This document shows positions 25,424 through 34,430 of a stretch of 64,000 nt of DNA, in pieces. Source of the DNA: CAWKMN01 sp963850765 (GTDB lineage Bacteria; Chloroflexota; Anaerolineae; Aggregatilineales; Aggregatilineaceae); contig CAWKMN010000001.1 of assembly GCA_963850765.1 (NCBI GenBank), positions 248,001 to 312,000 of the forward strand, given 5' to 3'. Position 1 is the first letter of the stretch; each line of letters opens with the position of its first letter. The notes below the pieces were generated by a model. That model saw nothing but the letters and a program-made list of their open reading frames with translations. It had not been told where the DNA came from and did not search any database. The translations under genes and the position numbers were made by a program.

Positions 25424-25557
25424 GATGCAGTTAACCTTCCTGTGAAAACGACGTGCCGCCCAGTATACATCAAAACGAAGCGGCATATTGTTGCGGGCAA
25501 GTCCTGGCCGTGGGAGAATAGACCGATGGACAAAATCAACAGAGAAGGATCGCACCC

Positions 25558-26391
25558 ATGGCCGAATTCCCCCGCACCCTCGTAGGCGGTGTCAGTCTGC
25601 CGCGGTTGATTGTGGGCACCAACTGGTTTTTAGGCTGGTCGCATACGTCGCTGGCGAAAGATCACTTTATTAAAGAATACCAGGACCGGCAGCGAATCGC
25701 CGCCGTGCTGACTGTATTCCTGGAAAGTGGGATCGACGCCGTGATGGCCCCGCTCTCGCCGCTGCTGGAAGACGCGATCCAGGACGCCGAACACAAAACC
25801 GGGCGGCAAATGATCCGTATCCTGACGCCGAGCTTTAATATTACCGATGGCGGGAAGGAAGAAGACGATCCTGAACGGGTGTTGGACCGGACCAGAGCTC
25901 TCGGTGCGACGTTCTGCCTGCCGCACCAGTGCGTGACGGATGCGCTGATCGACCGGATGCACGGCACAATTCGCGACCTGGATCGCTATACGCGGATGAT
26001 TCGCGAGCGCGGCATGATCCCCGGCCTTTCGACGCATATGCCCGAAGCGGTGGTGTATGCCGACAAAATGGGCGCGGACGTGGCGACCTATATTCAACTC
26101 TATAACGCGGCAGGCTTTCTGATGCAGGTTGAGGCCGACTGGGTGCAGCGCGTGATCCAGAACGCGCACCACCCGGTGATGACGATCAAGCCGCTGGCCG
26201 CGGGCAAACTGCTCCCGATCGTTGGGCTGGCCTTTGTGTGGAACACGATCCGCGAGCAGGACATGGTCACGATCGGCACGACGACGCCCGATGAGGCGCG
26301 CGAAGTGATCGACATTTCGCTGGATCTGCTCGCGCGGCGCGCGTCCGAGACTCCGCTGCAAAAAACGCGCAGCAAGGCGTCGTTGGTGTAG
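25558..26391 (+). CDS. conserved hypothetical protein, barrel-like
   Basis: I do not recognise a characterised family. The 277-residue soluble protein starts MAEFPRTLVGGVSLPRLIVGTN, with GAGAAGGATCGCACCC as ribosome site region. Alternating strand-helix blocks, such as LPRLIVGTNWFLG, GMIPGLSTHMPEAVVYAD, HPVMTIKPLAAGKLLPIVGLAF and MVTIGTTTPDEAREVID, suggest a TIM barrel, and the order faintly recalls aldo-keto reductases. No catalytic tetrad is visible. The stop codon overlaps the GTG start of the glycosyltransferase by one base, so the two are probably co-translated. This may place it in surface glycan or lipid metabolism, but that is only context. Confidence 0.6.
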   Translation: MAEFPRTLVGGVSLPRLIVGTNWFLGWSHTSLAKDHFIKEYQDRQRIAAVLTVFLESGIDAVMAPLSPLLEDAIQDAEHKTGRQMIRILTPSFNITDGGKEEDDPERVLDRTRALGATFCLPHQCVTDALIDRMHGTIRDLDRYTRMIRERGMIPGLSTHMPEAVVYADKMGADVATYIQLYNAAGFLMQVEADWVQRVIQNAHHPVMTIKPLAAGKLLPIVGLAFVWNTIREQDMVTIGTTTPDEAREVIDISLDLLARRASETPLQKTRSKASLV

Positions 26392-27890
26392 TGCAGCAGA
26401 CGCTCTTAACCCTGGCGGCGGTCGTCTATCTGGCGGCTGCCCTGCTGCTGACGATCTTCGTCGGCAGTTTTGGCGTGCTGCTGATCATCTACGCGCGCAC
26501 GCGCCGCCAGTCTCCACCACTCCCTACGGTGGATGATGCCGATTGGCCTTCGGTGACGGTGCAGCTTCCGATCTATAACGAGGCGCATGTCGTCACGCGC
26601 CTGCTCGACGCCTGCGCGCGGCTGGATTATCCACACGAGAAGCTCTGCATCCAGGTACTCGACGACTCCACCGACGAAACGACGGTGATCCTTCAGCAGC
26701 AGATCGCGGCGTTACACGCGCAGGGTGTGGATCACATCCACCTGCTGCGCCGCCCCTCGCGGGAAGGGTACAAAGCCGGAGCGCTGGCCTACGGGTTAGC
26801 CCACACGCAAACGGATTGTATCGCCGTGTTTGACGCGGACTTTGTGCCCCCGCGTGATTTTCTGCGCCGCACGCTGCCTTATTTCTGCGCGAGCCCGCAG
26901 CTTGCCCTGGTGCAGAGCCGCTGGGATCATCTCAACGCCGGGCAGAGTGCCCTGACACGCGCGCAGGCGCTTACCATGGACGGCCATTTTGTGATCGAGC
27001 AGACGGCGCGCAGCCGGGGCCGCCTGCCCATGTCCATGAACGGGACGGGCGCGGTGTGGCGCGTCGCGGCGCTGGCCGACGCGGGCGGCTGGTCCGCGGC
27101 GACGCTGACCGAAGACCTGGATCTCTCCTATCGCGCGCTGCTGCGCGGCTGGGAGTTTTTGTACCTGCCGGATGTCGCAGTCCCCGGCGAGCTGCCGCCG
27201 CAGATCCAGGCGTATAAGCTTCAGCAGCGGCGCTGGGCGGCGGGCATGACCGCGTGTTTGATGCGTCACGCCGTCCCGCTGATCCGGTCCCGGCGCTACG
27301 GGCCGGGGCGCAAGCTGATGGGGCTGGCGCACCTGTCGCAGTACGCCGTGCAGCCGCTGATCCTGCTGCTCTTTCTGCTGACCCCGGTGCTGATCCGGGG
27401 CGGCATGTTCCGCCGCCTGCCGAATCTGGCTGTGCTCGGCGTGGTGGGCGCCATCCCGCTGCTGATCATGGTGATCGCGCAGATCGAACTCCATGCCGAC
27501 TGGCGGCGACGGCTGCTCTGGCTGCCGGTGCAGGGGTTGATCGGCGCGGCGGTGGTGCTCAACAATACGCTCGGCGTGCTGTCCGTACTGGTCCGGCCGG
27601 GGCGGATGCGCGAGTTCAAGCGCACGCCCAAGTTCAACCGGGCGCGCTGGTCCGAGAGCGGATACGCGCTGCGCGTCGATGCCGTGACGTGGGGCGAGAT
27701 CGGCCTGGGATTGTATGCGCTGTGGGGTGCTAACGCCGCGTATCACCATTTCCCGGCCCTGCTGCCTTACTGCCTGGGTTATGCCGTGTCGTTTTTCACT
27801 TTCGCCGGGTGGAATATCGCGCAAGGGGCGAGACTGCGGGTCGCGTCCACACGCCGTGACGAGCGTCTGGTTGTGAGTCATGAGTCTTGA
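26391..27890 (+). CDS. membrane glycosyltransferase family 2 (cellulose synthase-like)
   Basis: 499 residues with a GTG start that overlaps the previous stop. One N-terminal helix (about 5-30) precedes the GT-A domain. Visible motifs are VTVQLPIYNEAHVV, the acidic residues in LDDSTDET, the DxD motif in AVFDADFVPP, the acceptor-site EDLDLSYR and the QxxRW motif as QQRRWAAGM. At least four C-terminal helices follow. It probably forms a beta-linked polysaccharide or glycolipid while passing the chain through the membrane. The last residues (VVSHES) are encoded by the arm of a dispersed repeat, so the C terminus may have been extended by its insertion. Confidence 0.9.
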   Translation: MQQTLLTLAAVVYLAAALLLTIFVGSFGVLLIIYARTRRQSPPLPTVDDADWPSVTVQLPIYNEAHVVTRLLDACARLDYPHEKLCIQVLDDSTDETTVILQQQIAALHAQGVDHIHLLRRPSREGYKAGALAYGLAHTQTDCIAVFDADFVPPRDFLRRTLPYFCASPQLALVQSRWDHLNAGQSALTRAQALTMDGHFVIEQTARSRGRLPMSMNGTGAVWRVAALADAGGWSAATLTEDLDLSYRALLRGWEFLYLPDVAVPGELPPQIQAYKLQQRRWAAGMTACLMRHAVPLIRSRRYGPGRKLMGLAHLSQYAVQPLILLLFLLTPVLIRGGMFRRLPNLAVLGVVGAIPLLIMVIAQIELHADWRRRLLWLPVQGLIGAAVVLNNTLGVLSVLVRPGRMREFKRTPKFNRARWSESGYALRVDAVTWGEIGLGLYALWGANAAYHHFPALLPYCLGYAVSFFTFAGWNIAQGARLRVASTRRDERLVVSHES

Positions 27891-28022
27891 GTTATGAGTT
27901 TCGGGTCTGATTCGCGACCTGCCAGAGCACATACCCTATCGAATAGAGAAAAACAATACCCGTGGTGATCGATAGCCTCTCGTCCCACGCCCGACTCACG
28001 ACTCAAAACTCACGACTCAGAA
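27868..28022. repeat. inverted repeat of GAGTCATGAGT-type units
   Basis: The left arm (27870-27905, GAGTCATGAGTCTTGAGTTATGAG) and the right arm (27988-28020, GACTCACGACTCAAAACTCACGACTC) are complementary over most of their length. The arms overlap the 3-prime ends of both convergent glycosyltransferase genes. A second copy lies at 56527-56697. Confidence 0.85.
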
Positions 28023-29660
28023 CCAACGGGACAGTTCGCCGGGTTGCAGTAAATCACAATCTCCATCTGGTGCCAGTAGCTTACATCGTCCGGTGGCAGG
28101 TTTTCGCCCGGCCAGGGCATCCGCTCGAACCGCGCCAGTTCGATCCACTCGTTTTCGAGAATCTCGCGGACTCTGGTTTCGCGCTGGACCGCCACAGCCG
28201 ATGACAGCGCCGGATCGCGCAGGGCGGCGAAGGGGTAGCTATCCGAATAGACGATGATCTGGGCCGCCTCCTGCCGCAGTGTTTTGGGGCCGACCTCGCG
28301 CGCATAGGACACCGTGACCTCATAATCCAGCGGATCAATCGGGACGTTGTACGGTTCCAGCACGTGGATCGTGGAGCCGCGCGGGATGTGTTCATAAATC
28401 CACGCCTGCGCACGCTCCCGGTTGTCGAGCGTGATGATCCGGTAGGTGAACAGCAACGAAAGTACGGTTGGCCAGATCAACAGCACGACAATCAGCCCCG
28501 CCGCGATCCAGCGGCGCCGTCCGGAGCGTTCCCACAGCCACACCGCTCCGTACGCCGCCAGCAGCGCGAGAGGCACGATCAGCGGGAATAGCAGATTCGC
28601 CTGAATGCGCCGGCCGGGCAGTGCGAGGACGGTGTAAACCAGCGTATAGGCCGCCAGCACCGCGCCAATCCACGCTTCGCGCCAGCGCGTCGATCGCCAG
28701 CGACGTTGAGTGATCATCAGGCCGAGCAGCGCGACCAGTGCCGCCAGCGGCCCCACCACGATCAGGACAGTGTAGCGCCAGTGATAAGCCATACTCTGCC
28801 AGCCGCGCCCGGCGGTGAATCCATCTCCTCCCCCCTGTTCCTGATACCAGCGGAGAATGTCGCGTATCTGGTCGATCACTTCGGACCGAGTAAAGATCAG
28901 CCCTGGCACCCCGATCAACAAACCGAGCGGCATGGCAGCGAACCCCAGAATAACCGGCAGCCAGCGCCGATTTTGCCAGCCGTCGGTGAGCATCGCCAGA
29001 GCTGTGACCATGCCCACGACGACGGCGTTGTAACGCGCTGCCATTGTCAACCCAACCAGCAGGCCGGCGACGAGATACAGTGCCGCACCACGAATCGTAT
29101 AGCGGCCCCGCAGGATCACCAGCGCCGCCACAGTGCTGCCGTTGAAAGCAACGTCGTCTGGGCGTTGGGCGTAGCGTAATGCGCGTGCTGGACGATCAGC
29201 GGCGACAGCGCCACGATCCCGGCTGCGAAACAGCCCGCGGCTCGATTAAAGGCCGCACGCCCGGCCGCATAGGTCAGCGTCACCGTCAGCAGCATATAGA
29301 GCGCGGAGCAATATTGGCTCATGACATACAATTGAAACGGCGCAATCGACCGATCACCCAATGAAGCGTCGTGCTGTATGCTGTTCCGCGCCGGACAGCG
29401 CGAACAGGGCCAAATTGGTATAGATATTCAAGCGGCGGGTTGTGGTAGTAGTGCGGGTTCCAATCATCGTGAAGCAGCATCCGGTAGGCGATGCCCACAT
29501 AAGCAAAAGCGTCGGGGTGGTAAACAGACGCCGGATTCAGCCATGCATGTTGTACCGTGGAGGGAGAATATTCAGGACGGGGCTGCCCATAATCCAGCCC
29601 CGCCGAATAGAGCGCAGCCGGCACCAGCAGTACGATCGCATAGAGCCAATACCGTTTCAT
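28010..29660 (-). CDS. membrane glycosyltransferase, family 39-like (three frame breaks)
   Basis: Multi-helix mannosyl- or arabinosyltransferase-like protein of about 550 residues after repair. The N terminus has a membrane helix, then QPRPEYSPSTVQHAW and NPASVYHPDAFAYVGIA, the acidic periplasmic loop typical of GT39/ArnT enzymes. Frames change near 29428 (PPL to NIYTNLALFALSG), near 29358 (RRFI to GDRSIAPF, one surplus G in GGG) and near 29122 (STAAL to VAALVILRG). The C-terminal half has several helices and a soluble tail ending NCPVGSES, whose last residues come from a repeat arm. Three breaks in 310 bases could mean a decaying gene, but similar breaks in essential genes nearby favour sequence errors. 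Confidence 0.72.
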
Positions 29661-29771
29661 CGTTTCTCCTAATTGAGTATTGGAGATTCCGCCATGTATT
29701 GTATCGCATCGGCCATCGCCCGTGACTCGCCATTTACCCCCGCCGTGATTCTGGGTTATACTCCGCGCCGG

Positions 29772-29867
29772 TCAGTTTTCAGTATTTGGTTTTTAGTGAT
29801 GGGTCAGAGCAAACAGGGGAAGATTTCGCCTTACTAAAAACCAAAAACTAAGAACCAATCACCCATT
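29772..29867. repeat. inverted repeat of GGTTTTTAGT-type units
   Basis: The left arm CAGTATTTGGTTTTTAGT and the right arm ACTAAAAACCAAAAACTA are complementary, with about 40 bases between them. It lies between the divergent family 39 transferase and aminotransferase genes, so it is not a 3-prime-end element there. The gap 29661-29891 shows nothing else. Confidence 0.8.
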
Positions 29868-29891
29868 ATTCAGAACGACAGGACACATTCT

Positions 29892-31001
29892 ATGATTCCG
29901 GTATTCAAGCCAGCCGTCGGTGACGAAGAGTGGGCGGCGATTCGAGAGTGCATTGAAACGGGCTGGATCGGGCTCGGCCCCAAAACCGCCGAATTTGAAA
30001 AAGCTTTTGGTGAGTTTATCGGCGCACCCTACGTCAGCGGCATGAATTCGTGCTCGTCTGCACTGGATCTCGCCTTTAAGGTCCTCGGCTTCGAGGGCGG
30101 CGAGGTGATCACGCCGTCCCTGACGTTTGTCTCGACCAATCACGCGATTTTGTACAATGGCGGCGTGCCGGTCTTTGGGGATGTGTGCGCCGACACTCTG
30201 ACGCTCGACCCGGCCGACGTGCGGCGCAAGATCACGCCCCAGACGCGCGCGCTGATGTTGGTCCACTACGCCGGACACCCGTGTGATATGGACGCGTTTA
30301 TGGCGATCGCGCGCGAGCACAACCTGCTCATCATCGAGGACTGCGCGCACGCCGCCGGCTCGACGTACCACCGGCAGCCGGTGGGCACGTTTGGCGATGC
30401 CGGATGCTTTAGCTTCCACGCCGTCAAAAATATCACGATGGGCGAGGGCGGCGCGCTGGTCGTCAAGCACGCAGAGCAGTACGAGCGCGCCATGCGCCTG
30501 CGCTGGTGTGGGATCAGCAAGAGCACCTGGGAACGCGCCCGCGCCCAGAGTTATTCGTGGCAGTATGACGTGCAGGAGATCGGCTACAAGGTCCACCTGA
30601 GCGACATCGCCGCCGCGATCGGACTCGTGCAATTACGCAAGGCGGAGCAGCACCGCGAGGCCCGCCGCCGGATCTGGTGTGCGTATAACGAGGCATTTGC
30701 CGATCTGCCGGTGGAGCCGCTGGCCGTGCATGATGACATCACCACGACATACCTGATCTACGTGCTGAAAACAGAGCGCCGCGACGATCTGATCGACTTC
30801 CTGCGCGCGCGCGGCATCGGCACCAGCGTGCATTATTACCCGAATCACCTGTTTGAGCTGTACCGACCCTATCGCGCCGACGTGCCTGTGACCGAGGAAC
30901 TCTGGCAAAAGATCATCACCCTGCCGATCTATCCATCGCTCACCGACGAGCAGATGCACACGGTGATCGACGGGGTGCGCGCGTTCTACCAGGGCGGCTA
31001 G
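29892..31001 (+). CDS. DegT/DnrJ/EryC1/StrS aminotransferase
   Basis: PLP-dependent sugar aminotransferase, 369 residues, of the family that aminates nucleotide-linked keto-sugars. Landmarks: MIPVFKPAVGDEEWAAI, TGWIGLGPKTAEFEKAF, SGMNSCSSALDLAFKVLG, EVITPSLTFVSTNHAI, the aspartate/histidine region IEDCAHAAGSTYHRQPVG, and the PLP lysine in FSFHAVKNITMGEGGAL. It likely supplies an amino sugar for surface polysaccharide and may act after the CapD-like enzyme at 8.4 kb, although they are far apart. Three glycosyltransferase genes follow with gaps of a few bases or overlap, so it heads an operon. Confidence 0.94.
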   Translation: MIPVFKPAVGDEEWAAIRECIETGWIGLGPKTAEFEKAFGEFIGAPYVSGMNSCSSALDLAFKVLGFEGGEVITPSLTFVSTNHAILYNGGVPVFGDVCADTLTLDPADVRRKITPQTRALMLVHYAGHPCDMDAFMAIAREHNLLIIEDCAHAAGSTYHRQPVGTFGDAGCFSFHAVKNITMGEGGALVVKHAEQYERAMRLRWCGISKSTWERARAQSYSWQYDVQEIGYKVHLSDIAAAIGLVQLRKAEQHREARRRIWCAYNEAFADLPVEPLAVHDDITTTYLIYVLKTERRDDLIDFLRARGIGTSVHYYPNHLFELYRPYRADVPVTEELWQKIITLPIYPSLTDEQMHTVIDGVRAFYQGG

Positions 31002-31004
31002 ACC

Positions 31005-31862
31005 ATGCGGCTCTCGGTGGTGATCTGCAACTACAATACGCGCGACGTGCTGGCCCGTGCCCTCGAGTCCTTGCAGCAGACGATGGGCGATCTCAGCCAC
31101 GAGGTTATTGTCGTGGACAACGCCTCGAAAGACGGCAGCGCCGCGATGGTGCGGGCGTCGTTCCCCGGCGTCAAATTGATCGAATCCGGTGCGAACCTGT
31201 GGTTTACCGGCGGCAACAACCTGGGAATGCGCGCCGCTCAGGGCGACACCGTGTGGATTCTCAACCCGGACACGGTGATCCATCCCAATGCGGCGCAGAC
31301 GATGATCGCCTACCTGGACGCGCACCCGGACGCGGGCGCGGTCACGTCGCGCATGGTCTTTCAGGACGGCCGGCTTCAGCGCAACGGCTCGCGGCTGGCG
31401 ACCTACACCGACCTGCTGCTCGGCTATACGTTTCTGGGCGTGCCGCTCAAGCCGTGGCGGGATCGCCGCCGCCAGATCATGTGGTACGCAGATTGGGATC
31501 GCGAGTCGGATCGCGTGGTCGAAGTCGCGCCGGACTCGAATCTGCTGGTTCGCCGCGCTGTCCTGGAGCAGATCGGCTATCTGGACGAGAAGCTCAAGCT
31601 GTACTTCACCGAAGACGACATCTGCTATCGCATCCGCGCGGCGGGCTGCGACGTCGTCTACGTGGCGGGCGCGACGATCACCCACGACGAGCACGCCAGC
31701 ACCAGCCAGGTGCAGCGGCTCGCCACCCAGGTATATTTTAATGATCTGATCGCGTTCACCCGCAAATATTACGGGCGGGTGCGCGCGTGGCTGCTGGCGG
31801 TGCTGATCGTGCCCACGCGCACGGCCATGCTGATCGTGCAGAGCCTCAAAAAGCGGCGGTAG
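31005..31862 (+). CDS. glycosyltransferase family 2 (rhamnosyltransferase-like)
   Basis: Cytoplasmic GT-A enzyme of 285 residues. It opens with LSVVICNYNTRDVLARALESL, then VIVVDNASKDGSAAMV, the WbbL-like GANLWFTGGNNLGMRAA, WILNPDTVIHPNA (donor/metal motif), and FFTEDD-type acceptor motif as YFTEDDICYRIRAAG. It is three bases downstream of the aminotransferase and is translated in the same operon. The sugar donor is uncertain; dTDP-rhamnose is common in this subgroup. Confidence 0.92.
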   Translation: MRLSVVICNYNTRDVLARALESLQQTMGDLSHEVIVVDNASKDGSAAMVRASFPGVKLIESGANLWFTGGNNLGMRAAQGDTVWILNPDTVIHPNAAQTMIAYLDAHPDAGAVTSRMVFQDGRLQRNGSRLATYTDLLLGYTFLGVPLKPWRDRRRQIMWYADWDRESDRVVEVAPDSNLLVRRAVLEQIGYLDEKLKLYFTEDDICYRIRAAGCDVVYVAGATITHDEHASTSQVQRLATQVYFNDLIAFTRKYYGRVRAWLLAVLIVPTRTAMLIVQSLKKRR

Positions 31863-31868
31863 CCCAGC

Positions 31869-33017
31869 ATGCGGCGCAACCTGTTATTTCTCTCGTCCTA
31901 TACCGGCCTGGGCGGCGGCGAGCGCATCCAGCTTAACCTGATGGAAGCGCTGGACCGGGATCGGTTCGCGCTGCATCTGGCCGTGCCCAAAGACGGGCAG
32001 TTCACCCGCGCGGCGCGCGATCTCGGCGTGACAACGCATATCCTGCCGTTTCGCGGCGCGAGCACATGGTTCGTCCCAGCCATCTGGAAGCGCTTCCCGG
32101 CGGCGCGCCGTTTGGCCGATCTCGTGCGGCGGCTGGATATTCACATCATCCACAGCAATTACCACGCGCTGCCGTTTGCGGTATCCGCCGGACAGGCCGC
32201 CGGGATTCCTGTGCTGTGGTATTCCATCGGCTGGTGGTTCCCGGTGCGCCCGTGGCAGCGGCGCTTTTTCCGCGAGGAGGTCACGCAGATCGCCGCCGCG
32301 TCGTGTTCAGTGCGCGACCGCTGGCTGGCGCATTCGCCCGTGGTCCCACCGGAGCGCGTCCCGGTGATCTTCCCCGGCGTCAATCCCGATTATTTCCACC
32401 CGGCCATCGACGGATCGCCCGTCCGCGAGCGGTTGGGCATCGGGCCGGAGGTGCCGCTGGTTGTGCTTCTGGCGCGCTTCCAGCAGGTGAAGGGCCACGA
32501 TGTGTTTCAGACGATGGCACAGCGGATTGTAGAGCAGATGCCGGAGGTGCGGTTCGCCGTGGCGGGCGAAAACGTGTTCGGCGTGCGCAAGGACGAAACC
32601 TACAAGCGCGCCATTCTGGATCACGCCCGCGAAGACCCGGTGCTGAGCCGCTGCCTGACCTATCTCGGCCACTATGACGATCCGCGCCCGGTGATGGCGG
32701 CGGCGGATGTCGTCGTCTGCCCGTCGCGCTTTGAATCGCTGGGTATGGTACACTTAGAGAGTATGGCGATGGCCCGCCCCATCGTCAGCATGAACAACGG
32801 TGGCCCCGCTGAAACGATTCTTGATGGACAGACCGGCTACCTCGTTCCGCCCGAAGATCCGGACGCGCTGGCGGCACGCGTCTTGACGCTGCTGCGCGAT
32901 CCGGCCCTGCGGGCGCGTATGGGGCAGGCGGGCCGCGCCCATGTTTTGGCCCATTTCACCGCCGCCGCCTACGCGGATCGGGTTACGGCACTCGTCAACA
33001 CACTGGTCGGATCGTGA
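31869..33017 (+). CDS. glycosyltransferase family 4
   Basis: GT-B enzyme of 382 residues. The N-terminal domain starts NLLFLSSYTGLGGGERIQLNLMEAL, where the glycine-rich loop contacts the acceptor side. The C-terminal domain shows VVLLARFQQVKGHDVF, the family pattern VCPSRFESLGMVHLESMAMARPIVS with the conserved glutamate, then NGGPAETILDGQTGYLVPP. It lies 6 bases after the preceding gene and overlaps the following one by 4. It probably adds a sugar to a lipid-linked oligosaccharide. Confidence 0.93.
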   Translation: MRRNLLFLSSYTGLGGGERIQLNLMEALDRDRFALHLAVPKDGQFTRAARDLGVTTHILPFRGASTWFVPAIWKRFPAARRLADLVRRLDIHIIHSNYHALPFAVSAGQAAGIPVLWYSIGWWFPVRPWQRRFFREEVTQIAAASCSVRDRWLAHSPVVPPERVPVIFPGVNPDYFHPAIDGSPVRERLGIGPEVPLVVLLARFQQVKGHDVFQTMAQRIVEQMPEVRFAVAGENVFGVRKDETYKRAILDHAREDPVLSRCLTYLGHYDDPRPVMAAADVVVCPSRFESLGMVHLESMAMARPIVSMNNGGPAETILDGQTGYLVPPEDPDALAARVLTLLRDPALRARMGQAGRAHVLAHFTAAAYADRVTALVNTLVGS

Positions 33018-34228
33018 TGGATGTTCTGCTGATTTCGCGCTGCCCTCCCTTCCCGCTGCACTACGGGGATCGGCTGATCCCGTATCACCTGGGGCGCGAG
33101 CTGTCCGGGCGGCGTCACCTGATCGATCTGCTGGCGTTTTACCAGCAGCCGGAAGACTTCGCGGAGATTCCCCGCTACGAACGTTATTTCCGCAGCGTCC
33201 AGTTGATCCCGGAGCCGCACCGCACCTACCGCGATTACTGGCGGCGCAGCCGCAGCGCCGACCGGCGTTTTCCCCAATCGGCGGGGGCGGCCTGGTCGCC
33301 GGAGATGTGGAACACGATTCAACGGATGGTGCGGGAGCGATCCTACGATATGGTCCATCTGTTTGGCGGCGTGCATGTGTATGAGTATCTGTCGCTGGTG
33401 CGCCGCCTGCCGAATGTGATCGTGCCCTACGAGTCGTACAGCCTGTGGTTGGAGCGCGCCGCGAACGAAGCCCACAACCTCGTGGATCGTTTGAGTAAGC
33501 GTGTGCAGCTTCGCATGGCGCGCAATTTTGAAAGCTGGATGTTCGAGCCGTATGATCGCGCCGTTGTGCTGACCGATCGGGACGCGCGCACCCTGCGCGA
33601 TCTGAACCCGCGCACACCCGTCGCCGTGATCCCGAACGGCGTGGACATCGACTTTTTCACGTCCACCGGCTACGAGCCGGATGAGCCGGTGCTGCTCTTC
33701 ATCGGCAATTACGATTACACGCCCAACGCCGATGCGGCCCTGCGGCTGGCGCGCGATATTTTCCCGCGTGTCAAACAGCAGATTCCCACGGCGCATCTTT
33801 ATCTGATCGGGGGCAACCCGCCGCCTGAACTGCGCGCGTGCGCCTCGGACAGCATTGAAGTCACCGGGCGCGTGCCGGACGTGCGGCCCTATTACGAATT
33901 CTCGATGGTGTTTGTCAGCCCGCTGCGCTTTGGGGCCGGGATCAAAAACAAGGTGCTCGAAGCGATGGCGATGGAGACACCCATCATCGCCACACCGCTG
34001 AGCTGCGACGGTATCCCGGTAGAGCCGGGCCAGCATGTGCTGCTGGCCGAGACGGATGAGGCCCTGGTGGCGGGGGTGATTCGCCTGCTGCGCGACGCCG
34101 ATCTACGGCAGAGCCTCCGGCGCAACGGGCGGCGCTTGATCGAAGAACACTTCACCTGGGAGCGCGTGGCCGGCGAGTACGAAGCCCTCTACAGGCAGGT
34201 CGCCCAGGAGCGTTCCTCGAACGGGTAA
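33014..34228 (+). CDS. glycosyltransferase family 4/PEP-CTERM type
   Basis: 404-residue GT-B enzyme, start coupled to the previous gene by a 4-base overlap. It begins MDVLLISRCPPFPLHYGDRLIPYHL, with VVLTDRDARTLRDL, VAVIPNGVDIDFF, VLLFIGNYDYTPNADAALRLA and VFVSPLRFGAGIKNKVLEAMAMETPII. These are characteristic of the TIGR03087-like glycosyltransferases of exopolysaccharide clusters. It is the last gene of the aminotransferase operon; a long hairpin repeat follows 10 bases later and probably ends transcription. Confidence 0.92.
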   Translation: MMDVLLISRCPPFPLHYGDRLIPYHLGRELSGRRHLIDLLAFYQQPEDFAEIPRYERYFRSVQLIPEPHRTYRDYWRRSRSADRRFPQSAGAAWSPEMWNTIQRMVRERSYDMVHLFGGVHVYEYLSLVRRLPNVIVPYESYSLWLERAANEAHNLVDRLSKRVQLRMARNFESWMFEPYDRAVVLTDRDARTLRDLNPRTPVAVIPNGVDIDFFTSTGYEPDEPVLLFIGNYDYTPNADAALRLARDIFPRVKQQIPTAHLYLIGGNPPPELRACASDSIEVTGRVPDVRPYYEFSMVFVSPLRFGAGIKNKVLEAMAMETPIIATPLSCDGIPVEPGQHVLLAETDEALVAGVIRLLRDADLRQSLRRNGRRLIEEHFTWERVAGEYEALYRQVAQERSSNG

Positions 34229-34238
34229 GCCCCATTGG

Positions 34239-34355
34239 TTTACCCCTCCCTAAATCCCTCCCCGCAAGCGGAGAGGGACTTCAAGCACGCCCCCTTGCTC
34301 CGCCTGCAGGGAGAAGGGGTGCCGACCGAAGGTCGGACGGGGGATAGGGGTAAAG
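34239..34355. repeat. long hairpin repeat, CTCTCC/GGAGAGG family
   Basis: An inverted repeat of about 117 bases from TTTACCCCTCCC to GGGGATAGGGGTAAAG that includes the CCGACCGAAGGTCGG mini-palindrome also present at 8141-8257 and 42092-42204. It lies directly after the glycosyltransferase operon. Confidence 0.87.
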
Positions 34356-34430
34356 TCACAAACCATTTGGCTCCAATTGGTTCTATGCGTGGCCTTATGG
34401 ACTTGTTACGATCATCATATGATGCATCAC

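Noticed and set aside
22715..25585. A 956-codon open frame on the plus strand
   Set aside because: It lies opposite the SulP transporter and EF-like genes, runs through an intergenic repeat, and its translation is rich in His, Gln and Arg, as expected for an antisense shadow of GC-rich coding sequence.
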